64,000 nt of DNA from Rhyacichthys aspro (taxonomy: Eukaryota; Chordata; Actinopteri; Gobiiformes; Rhyacichthyidae): positions 16,516,639-16,580,638 of the forward strand of contig CM072163.1 in NCBI GenBank assembly GCA_036850595.1, read 5' to 3'. Numbering within the stretch: the stretch's first letter is position 1; every line of letters starts with the position of its first letter. The translations under genes were made by a program, and so were the position numbers. The notes below the pieces were generated by a model. That model worked only from the letters and a program-made list of their open reading frames with translations. It had not been told where the DNA came from and searched no databases. Positions 49,081 through 61,111 of the stretch are shown here, one piece after another.

Positions 49081-50229
49081 CAACATTAGTTAATCAGCCT
49101 TTCAACTTTTAACCGTGCGACATGAATAAGAGTTGTTGTCCGCCAGTGATTAAGAAACTTCATCAACTGGCAGCGCATGGAGCACTAAGCACTTACTGTA
49201 AAGAGATTAGACCGTTCCAGAAAAAGAAGTGGCCAAGCTTCTCTTTATTGCCAGTCCTCGAGATTCAATGCATCACAGCTCTTCTAACGGCTCACGTCAA
49301 AAATAGCTAAACATAAAAGTCGCAGAAGCAGAAAAAAGGAAAACATGTCTTGACTTTAAAATGTGATATAATAATAGAAGACAAAATGTTTCATAGCTAT
49401 TTCGAAAGGAAAATAATGACCCTGTGTTTTCTGTTACGGGTCCCTCTGTAGCATTTGTGTCAGGGAATTAAGCTCTGCAATGGCCCTCATTGCTCAGCAG
49501 CCACCAGATAAATTTCCATTGGTAGAAGGGAAATCGATGCGAGCATTCCGCCTCTTTTAGGGTCCTTGTGCGCTCTCTCTTGTGATTTTAAAAGTATGTT
49601 AATGTAATTTATCGAACCTCTTACCCTAATCACACACATTGCCTATAATTACATACCTTGACGGCTTCTGGGCTTCTAATTGCTAATGCTTTTCCGGGAA
49701 TTTGTCTTCTAATCTGTGTACGTAATGACTCCTGTAAGGGAATAACGTTTGCAGCTTTTAAAACCGATTCCTGACAATGAGAAGAGCATATTCTCCATGT
49801 AAGCAGTGCAATCTTCAATACTTATATCATGACTCACCTGATAAAAAAGACATCTGAGGTAGCAATTTTAGACTCCGTGTGTTTTCCTGTGTGAGTCTAA
49901 AAGCACAAAGCCACACAAAGGTGTTCGTACTGTTGTTTTTGCTTTGGGTTTGCCTTGACAGCTTGAATTCAGAGACTCCCACTGTGTAAAAATCCATTAA
50001 GAAAACACTTCCTGCATATGTAACAGTCAAAGAGATGGCTTTTGTGTAATTGTAGCACTTGTGTTCGGATTAGGAGGCATGAAAGTGTGCATATTTCTGT
50101 TCTTTTATTTCTGCATGTCCGCTACACAAGAGAAACATCTGTATAATTATGCATTATGAAGATATTGATGGTGATTGATGGACTGTTACCTGTGCCATAA
50201 AGCAAAAAAGCCACCCTATATGCACTGTG
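49081..50229. other. Gene-free stretch, part possibly conserved
   Basis: No gene is seen. The part 49440-49760 is repeat-free and has a series of TAATTAC, CTAATTGCTAAT and GTAATGA cores that resemble homeodomain binding sites. It is a reasonable enhancer candidate, unproven. Confidence 0.35.
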
Positions 50230-50355
50230 CAGCGTATGGTAAAAAATAAACAGTGAAATTTATGGTAAAAAAATTAATTAATTAAAAAATGGCAGCTGTG
50301 TTTTGCCAGCTTTTCACCATAAAAATAAAGAGACATTGTCAAAGACGGTATATAC
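50230..50355. mobile_element. Palindromic MITE relic
   Basis: TTTATGGTAAAAAAATTAAT, then TGGCAGCTGTGTTTTGCCAG, then CACCATAAAAAT form a loosely symmetrical structure. It resembles the teleost repeat built from TTTTACGGTAAAA and CTGGCAACCACAGCTGCCAG. Ends are decayed and boundaries approximate. Confidence 0.5.
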
Positions 50356-50640
50356 ACAGTGTAGAAGCTGTAACTGATGCACTTTTTTCTCTTTGTCTTG
50401 AGGCCGATTGCACAAAAATAACTGCACTTTATCTATCAATGTGATTATGTGATTTTTATCTAATTGTGTCACTCAAAATTTATTTATTTAGTCTGGCTTT
50501 TATGTAGTGTTTGTTTAAAACTCACATGTGTATTTTATTTATTTATATTTAATACATTTGTTTTACTCTATTTTACGGCGTGAAATAAAGTGAAACAAAG
50601 CCACCATTGTTTTTAAACTGTTTGTGTTTAATTATTTTTA

Positions 50641-50694
50641 TGTTGTGAAGTTTGATTTACATTAAACTGTGTGAAAAGTGCTATATAAATAATG

Positions 50695-50731
<37 letters not shown>
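50641..50731 (+). mobile_element. LINE 3' tail ending in (TTGA)n
   Basis: GTGAAAAGTGCTATATAAATAA (50671-50692) is followed, after a TGT, by about nine TTGA units (50696-50731). This is the usual layout of a teleost LINE 3' end with a short tandem tail, and the same tail type as 20985-21066. Upstream sequence is AT-rich and the body of the element is not recognisable. Confidence 0.7.
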
Positions 50732-52017
50732 CTGTTAATAAGTCAATGTCCACCTACAAATTAAACACAAAAGGCCTGATGCAGAGAAGAAACAATCCCC
50801 TCCACTTAGAAGCACCTGTTGCCATTTAAACCCCTCCTTATTTTTTGATTTTGAGGCATCAGGTAAACTAAGATATAGCTCCCCATAGTGGCTGGAGGAA
50901 CAAACTGTGTTATATACATTATGCAATGCAATAAAGCGTGATTTAAATGATTGATTTAACAAGACTTCATGGCCCTCCTAGCTGCCCCTACCATGTGAGT
51001 AAAATTCTTTCAAAATTTCTAGTATCCATCCATTTATCCAAGTGTGTTAAACAACCCGTGATTGGTCGGTAGAAAATATGGGCTATCGCCTTAAAACTGG
51101 TGTCTCTGCAATGTCTTATTGTATTTTGACGTGTTTTAGTTCTGTTTTATGAGCGAAAGAGATACACATTTAAAATATTCATGTTTCCCTCCCAAATCCT
51201 CCCCCTCAGTCCACTCACCCATGCTGCGAGGCTAATGTCTTCCTCTCCGCTTTCCAAGTCTCCTCTCCCTGTGAGGCCCGCGATGATCCAGCAACACAAT
51301 GACAGTGATCCAACTGCACAAACAAAAGCCTCATCTTTTCTCATAAAAACAGCCATTACACTAATTCCCTAAAATGCCTGCGTAATCTGCACTTCACTCC
51401 CATTACTGCAAGGACTGATATTTAATATTGTCACCATTAGTATTTTGTGATACCAAGCATTTGAACTGTTTTTTTATTATTCATCAGTGTTCAACCATTT
51501 GGGCATTTTCACTGAAGCAAATGTTAATTTTAATAGAGTTCCATGTTCAATTAGTTTTAATCTTCAGTAGAATTTTCCTGTGGTGATTATTAGGCCAGTG
51601 AGTTGCCTGATAGTATAGATCTGGAAAACACAACAAAAGTACAATTCTGTCCTGCCAAGTGTGTGTAACAATGCTGGACAGTATTGATCTAAATGTGTTC
51701 CTGAGCTTGAGTCAACAGTAACTGCAGCTGTCACAGTGTTTACAGGAAAAGAGTCTACACTGTTCTTTACAGTGTGCTTGGTTGTTGTCAGTGTCCCTGG
51801 GCATGTTATAAAATTCTCCCATGACCAAGAGTTAAAGATTGCCATGACAAATTTCATGACTGGTTCACCCATTTTTGATTCCTTTTGTCTTTCTTCATCA
51901 GCTCAATGTCAAAAGAACTTTAAGCAAGAGGCCCATATTTTGAGATTATAGGTACAAAAAAACCCCAAAAAACAAACCTTAAGCCTGCTCTACCTGTATG
52001 AATGTATATGCTGTCAT
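50732..52017. other. Gene-free stretch
   Basis: No gene or repeat is recognised. The 102-codon minus-strand frame at 51564-51872 is opposed by an open plus-strand frame and matches nothing known to me. Confidence 0.5.
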
Positions 52018-52290
52018 CATAAATCCAGCACCGTCTTGAGCCGGATCCTGGCCCGGTCTGTAGACCTGACACAGATGGATGGTACCATCCCGTCAGTGTC
52101 TGAGGATGCCAGATGGCTGGTGGGCCTGGGTCTCCTGACATTCATCAGTGTCTTGCAGTCAGATGCTCCCACAGCAGTGCTCTGACCCTGAGACCAGTCC
52201 AGCAGACTGGTCTTTCTTGCTCCTCTGTGGGGGATGAGAGGGCTTGGTCTAATGATGGCTGCCCCCGCCTGGGAGTAGTCGAGAAATATG
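52018..52290. other. GC-rich segment of unknown nature
   Basis: This block is abruptly GC-richer than both flanks, and frames are open on both strands (52017-52295 minus, 52113-52349 plus). I do not recognise a domain. It may be a fragment of a retroelement body, a decayed exon or a conserved element. The sequence does not let me choose. Confidence 0.35.
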
Positions 52291-55200
52291 ACCAATATGG
52301 CACCACTTTCTCATACAGCTGTGTCATTTCCCCCTCATTGGTGGAGTGAATGCATTTCACGGAGAGTAAATGTCTGGCCTAATTCTGATATGCAAACTCC
52401 CAAGCATTTTAATGCCTTTGAAAGGCCCATTATGCAGCAATGTTCCCATAAGTCTCTTCACCTCGGTTATATCATCTGTCCCCACTGTTACTGGCTGCTG
52501 CTGTAACATTCAACAAATAGTGTATGACACTGTCCTTGTGACCTTGCTGGTTTGTTGAATGTCTGGGAATGCCATGTTTTTCACTGGCACCTCTGTCCAC
52601 AAGTGGTCCACTCAAAAGAAAAAACTGTATTTTCACTAAGTGATTGTCCCTGACTGCCTCTGGTGATATAGTGTACTTTGAAGCCACCCACAGAGGTTAG
52701 TCCCTGAAACCCACAGCAATTCACAAGAGCAGCATTGACGTGCAAGCTTTTTTCTCTCAACAAGTTAAGTGATAGACTTTTCTAATGGAGCCAGTGTAAC
52801 TATAGTGGAAACCAACAAGCCCCACAGCACCATCAAATGAGCCTCATGCAGCACTGGAGGGGGAAATAAATGTCACCAAAATGTAATTTTGCCTCTCATG
52901 TAAAGGGCTCTCCTGGCTCCCTCTCTTCATTGCTACTGGCGTGTTATTTGTAGTGGCACACTTTCATAAAGGTTTCACACAAAAGATAGTTCTGCAGTGC
53001 TACTTTACTGCTACTAAATTGGCTGGCAGGGTAATCGACTTGTTAAAAAGGCACCAGATAAATACATATGGTTTTTAGAGCATTTTTTTTAGCTCAGTAT
53101 TGTCTATTCTTTTTATAGTCAAGCGTTATACTTGGCTGAAAGCTAAGTTCTATCTCCATTAACTTAGCTTTTTATGTCAAAGCACTAATGCTTAAACAAA
53201 GGTCAACAATCTAGACACCCCACAATTTAGACAGCCCTGGTGTAGCCACAGGACTTATTCTAATAAAGGGAAATGTTTGGTGTATCTAGGCTTATCTTCA
53301 AATAAGAGTTTAGAACCAACCTTTTCACTAATCCATGTTTGAAAAGACCTAACACCCACCCACTGAGGCCACTCTTCCCAGTGGAGTGACATTCTGGTGC
53401 GTGTGACATCTAGCTCTAGGTTTCTCCAGTATCTACTCATATAATTAGGAAACAGCTTACCTGGGCTCTGATAACGCCAGTGCTAGCTAATCTGTAATTA
53501 TCGTGCAGACAGGCTGAGCTGCCTCCACACTCAAAAGTGCACCCACCATTTTACCCGAAGCGTTAAGGAACCTAAACAGGGGCAGAGAGAGGGAAATGTG
53601 TGTTTGCTTCAAATTGATTCCATTCTTTTGTATGAATATCAAGGTTTCGTTCTTTCCCATTCTCCCCTCACTCCCCACGGTAGTGTGCATTCATCGAGAG
53701 TGCTGTTTCGACCAGATAAACAGGTTTTTTTTGTTTATGGCAATTATTGCCTGAGGATGTTCTGGATGTGACTTGAATGTTGATGCATATGCAGAAAAGA
53801 GGGAGGGGACATGTGATGGGCGGGAGTTCAGACCAACCACAGCGCTGCAGCTCCAGAGAGCATCTGCTATGGATAGAGATGTTACATATGGAGAGGCTAC
53901 CAAAAGAAATAGAGATGTTCCTTCTGGGCTTTATTATGGGGTTTATTACCAGAAAACTGATCCTTTTTTTTGTACAGATTTCTGAATGTTGAAAATCAAA
54001 AAAAAAATTGTCATGTTTTCAATTCTGAAGCAATAAACAACAATAAAAATTAATACAATACAATTTTTCTACTTAAAACCAGTCTTTTAGATTATTTGAA
54101 GTGCTTGAAGTGGAGTGACTATAGAATAGAGACTTTGCTCTACGGGTAATTCATATTTGATGCCATATAATTAAACATTTCCTGCTGAGAAGTTATGTCA
54201 TGCAAACTCACTAGATGCCATTACATTGCACTCCATTGATTTAGGTGCATGTCTGAAATGGTGAGAAAAAACACCAACTTAAAGAAGGCCATACGTTATG
54301 TTGCATTCTAGTCTATTTGCACAATCTTCCCATGCTCCAATAAGACAACATATACGGTCACTGCCTTGTGTTAACGTCCGAGCCCTGCCTCATGTTAATG
54401 CAGATCTGATTTATAATTATTTATGATGTCAAGGAGATTAGTTGAGGTGGAAGTAGTCATGCCATGGTGGTGTGGAAGTCATTTTCTGCCGACTGTATCT
54501 TACTATCGCTCGTGCTGGGAAGTGATTGTAAATATATGTGCAATGATGACCTCACCAAGGACACGAGGAGAGGCTTTCCCCGGAGACAGAGGCTGTAGGT
54601 GTTCAGCCTCATATTTGCATACATCACACTAGTATATGTTGTAAAATAAGGAAGAGCAGTGATTATCCAATGTTCACCTTGGTACAGTCTAGAGGCCAGT
54701 AATTCAGACTATTACTATTTATGTCTGACTGCTTGTGTGTGCTGTTACTGAGTGGGTAGGCTACACCAGGCGTATGCTACTTATTAACATACGATTAGCA
54801 CTTTTTTTAAGCATTGCCACGTATTAAACGTCACCCCATGGACACATAGACTGTTAAACTGAGAACTGCCGGGTGAAATTAGAAGCTAAAGTGCATCTAC
54901 ATAAAGTTAAATGCACATCAAAATTGTAGATCTAGATAACACACTGAGGACTATGCAAAAAAATCGGCTAATGTTAAACAATACACTTGAACATAAGACA
55001 TAACATGCCTCTTAGTTGCTTTTAATTTAGTCCAAAACCCATGAGGCATTGAATTAATCAGTTTGAATGTTTAAAAATGTCATTTCTCAAAGCGTGGGTG
55101 ACATGTGTTAAGACATTACTTGTTACGTGGGACTTCCCGTGTCTGACAAATGATAGGGAAAGCCTTGAAACGAATTCTTGACACTCAGCAATAATTAGAT

Positions 55201-57000
55201 AGAAAACCCATCATTAAATCAGCGTGTTTCCTCGACATTTGTCAACCTGTCAGGACACAGCGAGCGCTATCCCAATATGCATAATGTGGGAGCTGCACGA
55301 GTCAACCTGCACTCAGACACACACTGCAGAAAACATGACGACTCTATTAAAACACTCAACATGTAACAGAAAGTTCGCTAACATGGAAATGAGCCATTCA
55401 TCATTAAAAGTGATTGCATTGTATGTACAGTCAAAAGGAGCCTGAAGCAGTATTAAATTGATTGCACTAAATGTTCCACTGAATAATATTCCGACACAAT
55501 TACAGCAGGCTGAATGCAGAGCGGCTTATTACATTCTCCTCCATTTTAGCCCAATCTGAATGAACATAATGTCACATTAATGCTGTGACATTTAATCAAC
55601 AGGGGACAGCCACTGGTGGAAATTGGATAAACACTTTTCCTATTTACCCCGAAAAGGCAGCAGAGTGTGTCGGAATAGTAGAGTTTTTTATGAGGTTTGA
55701 GTGGGGTAAAAATGCATGAGCATGTGATCATAATGCCTGGTTGCAAGAAGAAGAATTAAGTTGTGGCCACATTTTAATGGATGGTAGTGACGTCAAAGCT
55801 ATAAATGATCTTTTTTGTGCGCTCATTTTTTAAATAGACACTGTTCATCCACTTTCCTGGTAATTTTCCACAGTTTTTCCATGATTTCTTTGTAACTTTT
55901 TCACCAGATTTCTATTAATGAATACAAAAAATGTGATTATTTTGGTATGTCTTTGCAGTAAAGCAATAATAAGAGGTATGTGCTGTTCAAATGAGTTTAA
56001 AATTTTCTTTACACTATCCTATAAAATCCCTAGTGAAAGTCTTGGGTTAATTATATAAACACGACTGACAGTACTGTGAATATTTTGGGCTATAATTGGA
56101 AGTTGTATCATGATTTACTCAAACTTATTGAAATATCCTTTTTCAAAACTTTGACACAACCGTTAAAAACCAATCTTTCCATTTTTTGCCGGTTTCCAAG
56201 AAGGATTTTTGCCGCAGTTAACACAATGCTGACAAGATAAGTAAACCAACCTAGGCGCTGATTATTCTCATCAATTGAAATCCTTGATTATAAAGTCTAG
56301 TTCTAGTAATGAGCTGATTTCTTTCACAGATCACTCAAGAAAAAAAAAAAAACATATCTGAATATTCATTTTCAGTGTTAGCTTATCAACTAAAGTGGCC
56401 TTCTGTCAGCTGCAAGAAACATGCAGTGCTCAGGCATCTGGTGTAAAATTGTGGTCATTCTTCAAAACTTACAAATATTCTCACACAAAGGAAATAAATA
56501 AAACATTATAATGCAAAAAAAAGAAAAAAAGAAACCAAATAACTATGACAAATAAACATGACTCAAACTTAAAATCAACTCAAAATACAATGTTCAAACT
56601 TAAACTTCTAGAGTACACAAAGCATATAAACATCATTTTTTAGCAGAAGGGCTTTATGGAATAGTCTTCCCTGTTGTATTTACATGAGCTAAACAAGGAA
56701 AATGTTGAAAAATCTCCAGAAAAGAGCAGACACTGAAAATACATACACCTTTGTTTATCCCATGGCCTTAGACTGTTCCGAGTTCCAATCACAACTTGCC
56801 TTTTTTGCCTGTTTTCCACCGTGTGTGTGAGCCGCTAACATTATTCCCCCAATCCCGAGCTCGTGGGCTGCTTTGCTGGGCTTTGTGGCTGTAATGCCCG
56901 GGAGCTGAACGTGAGGCTGGAGCACTCACTACTGGTGGCATTTTCACTATAAGCCAGAGGCAGGCCACGGGCTTTCCTTTGGGGATTTGCACCGGAAAAA
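52291..57000. other. Long gene-free stretch
   Basis: No gene is seen in about 4.7 kb. Short frames overlap on both strands without known content. A palindromic CRE, TGACGTCA, lies at 55788-55795. A-rich runs lie at 56340-56352 and 56516-56530. Confidence 0.5.
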
Positions 57001-57670
57001 ATGAGTCAGTCCGGTTCACAGCGCCCTGGAAGTGGCAGTAGAACAGAGAGGAGAGGGCGAAGCGGCGCCGTGAAGAATCTATCGCTTTACACTTTGCTAT
57101 GCATGTCGTACAGTTGTGCCGAAATTGCTTGCGGTCAGGAAATTGTGGTTTGCATAATGATTGATTTCCCTCCGCCTGACGGATTCCCCCTCAGCTCACT
57201 CTTCGTCTCTGGTTTTAGCACGCAGACAACATGTTTATTTTCTGAGTCAATCTTTTATCGGTATTATCTTCGAAATTCTCGGGGCTCGTACACGGAGTAA
57301 AGCCGATAAGGCGGTCGACGGAGCTGCGCTTGTTGACATTTGGCGAGCGGCGCAGCCCTCGCTCTAATTCCGTACGTCTTTGTAATGACAGTGGCAATAT
57401 CAGCCGCAGAATGCTGACGACGGCTGGTGTGTGTCCACCGAGGGTCGGGGGGCCGCGCTATATCACCGGGAGACAGGCCGGAGCTGCAGATGCTGAGACG
57501 CCCAGATTGCATCAGCGGCGAGCGGGTAAATCCTATCAGACAAGTCAGCGAGGGGGAGAAGAGTGCGGCGCCACAATGCTGAAGGAGGGAAAAGTGAACG
57601 CTAATGAACAGGAGTCGGGTCGCAGTGGCACAGAGACAATTTACAACAACTGGGTTCGAAGCAAAGGCAG
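57001..57670. promoter_or_regulatory. CpG-rich patch (strongest in window)
   Basis: By my count 57301-57540 alone holds about two dozen CpG dinucleotides, far above the flanks. Long frames are open on both strands (174 codons minus, 57264-57788; 126 codons plus, 57330-57710), as expected where stops are rare. Neither translation shows a domain I know. It could be a CpG-island promoter of an unannotated transcript, an unmethylated distal element, or a real exon on one strand. No TATA box or splice pattern decides it. Confidence 0.4.
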
Positions 57671-58020
57671 ATGGGACGTTGGGGAAGGAAGAGGAAACAG
57701 TGGATACTAACCTGACTTTACAACAATATGTACAGTAATAGAATTTTTGGTGAGTAAAAGGATATTGCAGGGAGTCATAGCTGTTCACATGCTGGAAAAA
57801 AAAAGAATGTGAGGTAAAAAAAAATGTATTTATTCATAAACTCTAACCTACTGGAATTGAATGACTAAGTAGAATTTAAAATAGCCAGTTGTGAAATAGT
57901 CTTGATGATGAACTGCTGGGAACATGTAAAAAAAAAGATTACGTTGTACAAAGCTGAATGAATTTAGTTTCTCTTTCCTTTTTCACTTTTGTATGTACGC
58001 AAAATGACTTTGGTGTTTGG
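57671..58020. other. Gene-free spacer
   Basis: AT-rich sequence with A runs. Nothing recognisable. Confidence 0.5.
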
Positions 58021-58175
58021 ATTTTTGGTGTTGAAATATAAGTATGTAAAAAAATGTTCAATGGATCGGCAGCATAAGCTTCAGCCGACACTTTTTTGCT
58101 TGTAAATTGTTTCTTTTTTTTCCTTTTCTTTCTTTCTTTCTTTTGAAGATGACCGAAATAAACTAACTAACTAAT
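58021..58175 (+). mobile_element. LINE-like 3' tail
   Basis: GGATCGGCAGCATAAGCTTC is followed by CTTTTTTGCTTGTAAATTG, a TTTC-rich tract (58110-58144) and GATGACCGAAATAAACTAAC with CTAA repeats. ACCGAAATAAACTAA followed by short tandem units is a usual teleost LINE 3' end. Only the tail is visible, and the 58182 MITE sits a few bases further on. Confidence 0.6.
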
Positions 58176-58181
58176 GATCTC

Positions 58182-58522
58182 CAGTCTCCAGCACAAAAAA
58201 AGTTTCAAACACCCCACGCATTTGTGAAATATTACATTATGAATCACTCTTAGGTCTTCTCGCATTTTTTTTTTTTTGTTTATTTTTTGTTCAGTTTTGA
58301 AACAGATTTGTTGACTTTGACACTGCCAATGTTGAGAACTGACAATTTCATTTTGTTGTTGCATTTTTCTTGTAAACAATAAACAAAACAAATATTTTTA
58401 TTTGTTTGTGTCAGCAGCCACACCTTTTGAAACACAAAAAAGATTTTTCCACAAATATTACATGAAAGTATTTGAGCTTGTGCAAAATTTTAAGGGTGTC
58501 CTGAACTTTTTTTCCACCATTG
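58182..58522. mobile_element. Tc1/mariner-type MITE, copy 2 (diverged)
   Basis: It aligns with 40659-41007 along its length. Shared blocks include CATTTGTG, GAATCACTCTT, TTGTTCAGTTTTGAAACA, TGTTGAGAACTGACA, CAATAAACAAA, GCAGCCACACCTTTT, AAGATTTTTCCACAAATAT and AGGGTGTCC. The right end TTCCACCATTG with TA is well kept, while the left end (CAGTCTCCAGCAC) is altered. The left TA is not preserved. It is clearly older than copy 1. Confidence 0.85.
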
Positions 58523-58524
58523 TA

Positions 58525-61020
58525 TATGTATATGAACAAAAACCGTTACATTCTTATTTCCAAAAGTACATTGACATTCTCCTTGTCCACATCCAGATTT
58601 ATATTTAACTTGTGTCTCACCTCTCATGCAGTATTCAACATGCTTCGTGCAGAACCAGCTGCTGTCCGGAAACGTCAATGAAGTGCATTTCAATTTGGGC
58701 CGAAACCAATGTGTGGTTGGTGAGCGCCCATGATTTGAATCCTGTTTTTTGTAATTACGGGTAATCAACATAGCAATCGGCCGTGTGTCAATGAGACGGC
58801 AGCAGTACCGCCCACTAACCACAGCTGTCTGCTCCGACCTGAGCAGCGGGGGTTTGCTGTGTGCAGATTAAAATCGGCCAGGTTAATGAATGGCATTGAT
58901 CAAATACCCCTTCACTCAAACCTGATGCTCCCGAATGATACAAGAAGGCTCTCCTGTTGGCTTTATAAAGCGCTAGTTTTATCACATGGAGACACACACA
59001 ATACAGCGGCTTATAAACATATAAAAATCCTCAATTAAAGTAAAAAAATACAAAGAATATATAACAATAAAGTATAAAACCAAGACACTTGATTTGCTTC
59101 AGTAATTAATCATAAAAAATCACTGCATTTTTCATGTTTGCATTACGAGGAGGATTTATTAGGCATTAATCACACAGACATGTCATTAAAATGTATTTTA
59201 TTGCAGGACACAGATTATGGTCATGGTTTGATTACTGCACACAGTGGTGCAGTGCCTATACATCACAGCAAATACATCACAGGACCTGTGTATGGAGGGG
59301 TGATTTTGAAGGAGACACAGACAAATTAATGTTAAAATAAAAAATATATTCATAAGTGAGAAAACTTGAAGCAAACAGTCAGGGATTGAACAAAAGAAAA
59401 CACTAATGTAAGTAATTGTTTATCTTTATGTGATTAGTGCACATCATTTGTTTATTCAACCATTGGACTCTTTTTTCGCCAGTCTATAGGAATATATATC
59501 ATAAGATGTAAAAATCGACTGTTCTAAATATTTTTTTTGAACAAATCTTGGAGGTGCTTTGCTGCTATTGGACCAGAATGGGTCTAGTATCCTTTAAATT
59601 CACAGTATTTTCCACACAGACCAAGCATAACGACTTATATAAACTGGGATGGGCTTTGTGTGATGATTTGTTTCACTGATTGGTTGTTATCTATCCAAAT
59701 GCATCAAGAGGCAGTTCATTCTGTGTCTGTCTGTCTGTCTAAAATCCACAGAGACAGACACAGAGGCTACTTGTAGAGAATAGAAAAAGAACAAAAAGAA
59801 CTAGGGCGGTCCACCAGGCCTGGCTACAGCTCATACAAGTACAATCTTTAACCCGTACAAAACCACAAGTAAAATCACAGATTGATATGTACATTTTTGG
59901 CACAGGTATTGTTAGTACAAATTGTTTTATTTCCTGAAAAGCAGCTCTTTCCTTCTTCTTGATAGCACTTTAAAAATCCTTTATGAGTCTGTTAAAATCA
60001 GAGAGCCCAACACATCTAGTGGTTTCATACTACAAGATGTGCTGCTTTCAGTTTCACAATCCAACAATCACTTTATTATTCCGCTCCTTCGAATCCATGT
60101 CTTTAAAACACACAGAGCATATTTCGTCCTCCATACAAACAGTCCGTGTCAGAAACAGTAGCAGATCAATGTGCTCCTCAAAGAAGCGAGCCAAGTGAGC
60201 AGTCATGAGATTTGTACCTGGGGATGTGACGTCACCACTCGATATGTACGTCTGCTGATGAACACTGAGTTTTTCTCGGAGCCTCGTCCTCTGTCAATTA
60301 TCAAACAGACTCACCTTGTCTTGTGTCTGGCACAAAATCAATACCAAAACAGCATGAGCCTCTGTGAAATAACCCGCTCCCGTCCACATCATTATGCCTC
60401 ATGAGGGGTCTGGGGCTTAATTTTTACATTAGCACCATGACAACCCAAAGCCTTTCGATGACAAGGTTTTTCATGTTCCAGTTCATATTTGTATAAGTGC
60501 TGCATCATTGTGTGGCTGTGCACATAATGACTTGTGCTTTTTTTCAGAGCTTCTCTTACTGCACAGACTCTGATGGAAAATCTCAGAGCGGGCGAAGAGA
60601 GCAAAATCAATAATCTATTCTATTTAATGGGCTAGAGTGTCACAGTAACGAGATAGGAGTGGATGAGGCGAATCAGCCGCTGCCAAAACTTAGGCTTACA
60701 CACACGCAGACTCTTTCCTGTCAGCTGCTCTCTTACATATTGCATGTACTGTTGTAAGGTACATACTCTTTGCACTCCTCTTTTGCTTTTATCACAACCA
60801 CTGAGGCACATATAGCATCGTGAGCTCAGGGGAGACACGTTCACCCCCACTCAAACTGAAATTGTGTTTTATTTCGCCCACTGTGTTTTGGGATTAAACT
60901 TAAATCTGCTAAAACTACAGAACAAAGTGAGCTATCTCTATTTTAGGGGGGAAAAAATACCACAAATCATTGTACTAGAAAATAAGCATAATCTCACATA
61001 ATTTACTTTTGTTTAAACAA

Positions 61021-61023
<3 letters not shown>
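58525..61023. other. Gene-free stretch
   Basis: No gene is seen. It contains a short (CTGT)n/(GTCT) run at 59725-59741 followed by an inverse AGACAGACACAGA (59751-59763), and a palindromic CRE, TGACGTCA, at 60227-60234. Short frames match nothing known to me. Confidence 0.5.

Positions 61024-61108
<85 letters not shown>
61024..61108 (+). repeat. (TG)n microsatellite, about 42 units
   Basis: An uninterrupted 85-nt TG tract is followed by an (AT)n run at 61114-61126. Open frames of poly-His/Thr on the minus strand here are artefacts. Long TG tracts can adopt Z-DNA and are usually polymorphic in length. Confidence 0.97.

Positions 61109-61111
<3 letters not shown>

Noticed and set aside
57650..57675. 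GGGTTCGAAGC as a tRNA box B
   Set aside because: No matching box A or acceptor stem at the right distance.
57264..57788. 174-codon minus-strand open frame as a gene
   Set aside because: It lies in a CpG-rich patch where frames are open on both strands, shows no known domain, and has no splice or promoter signals that I can point to.
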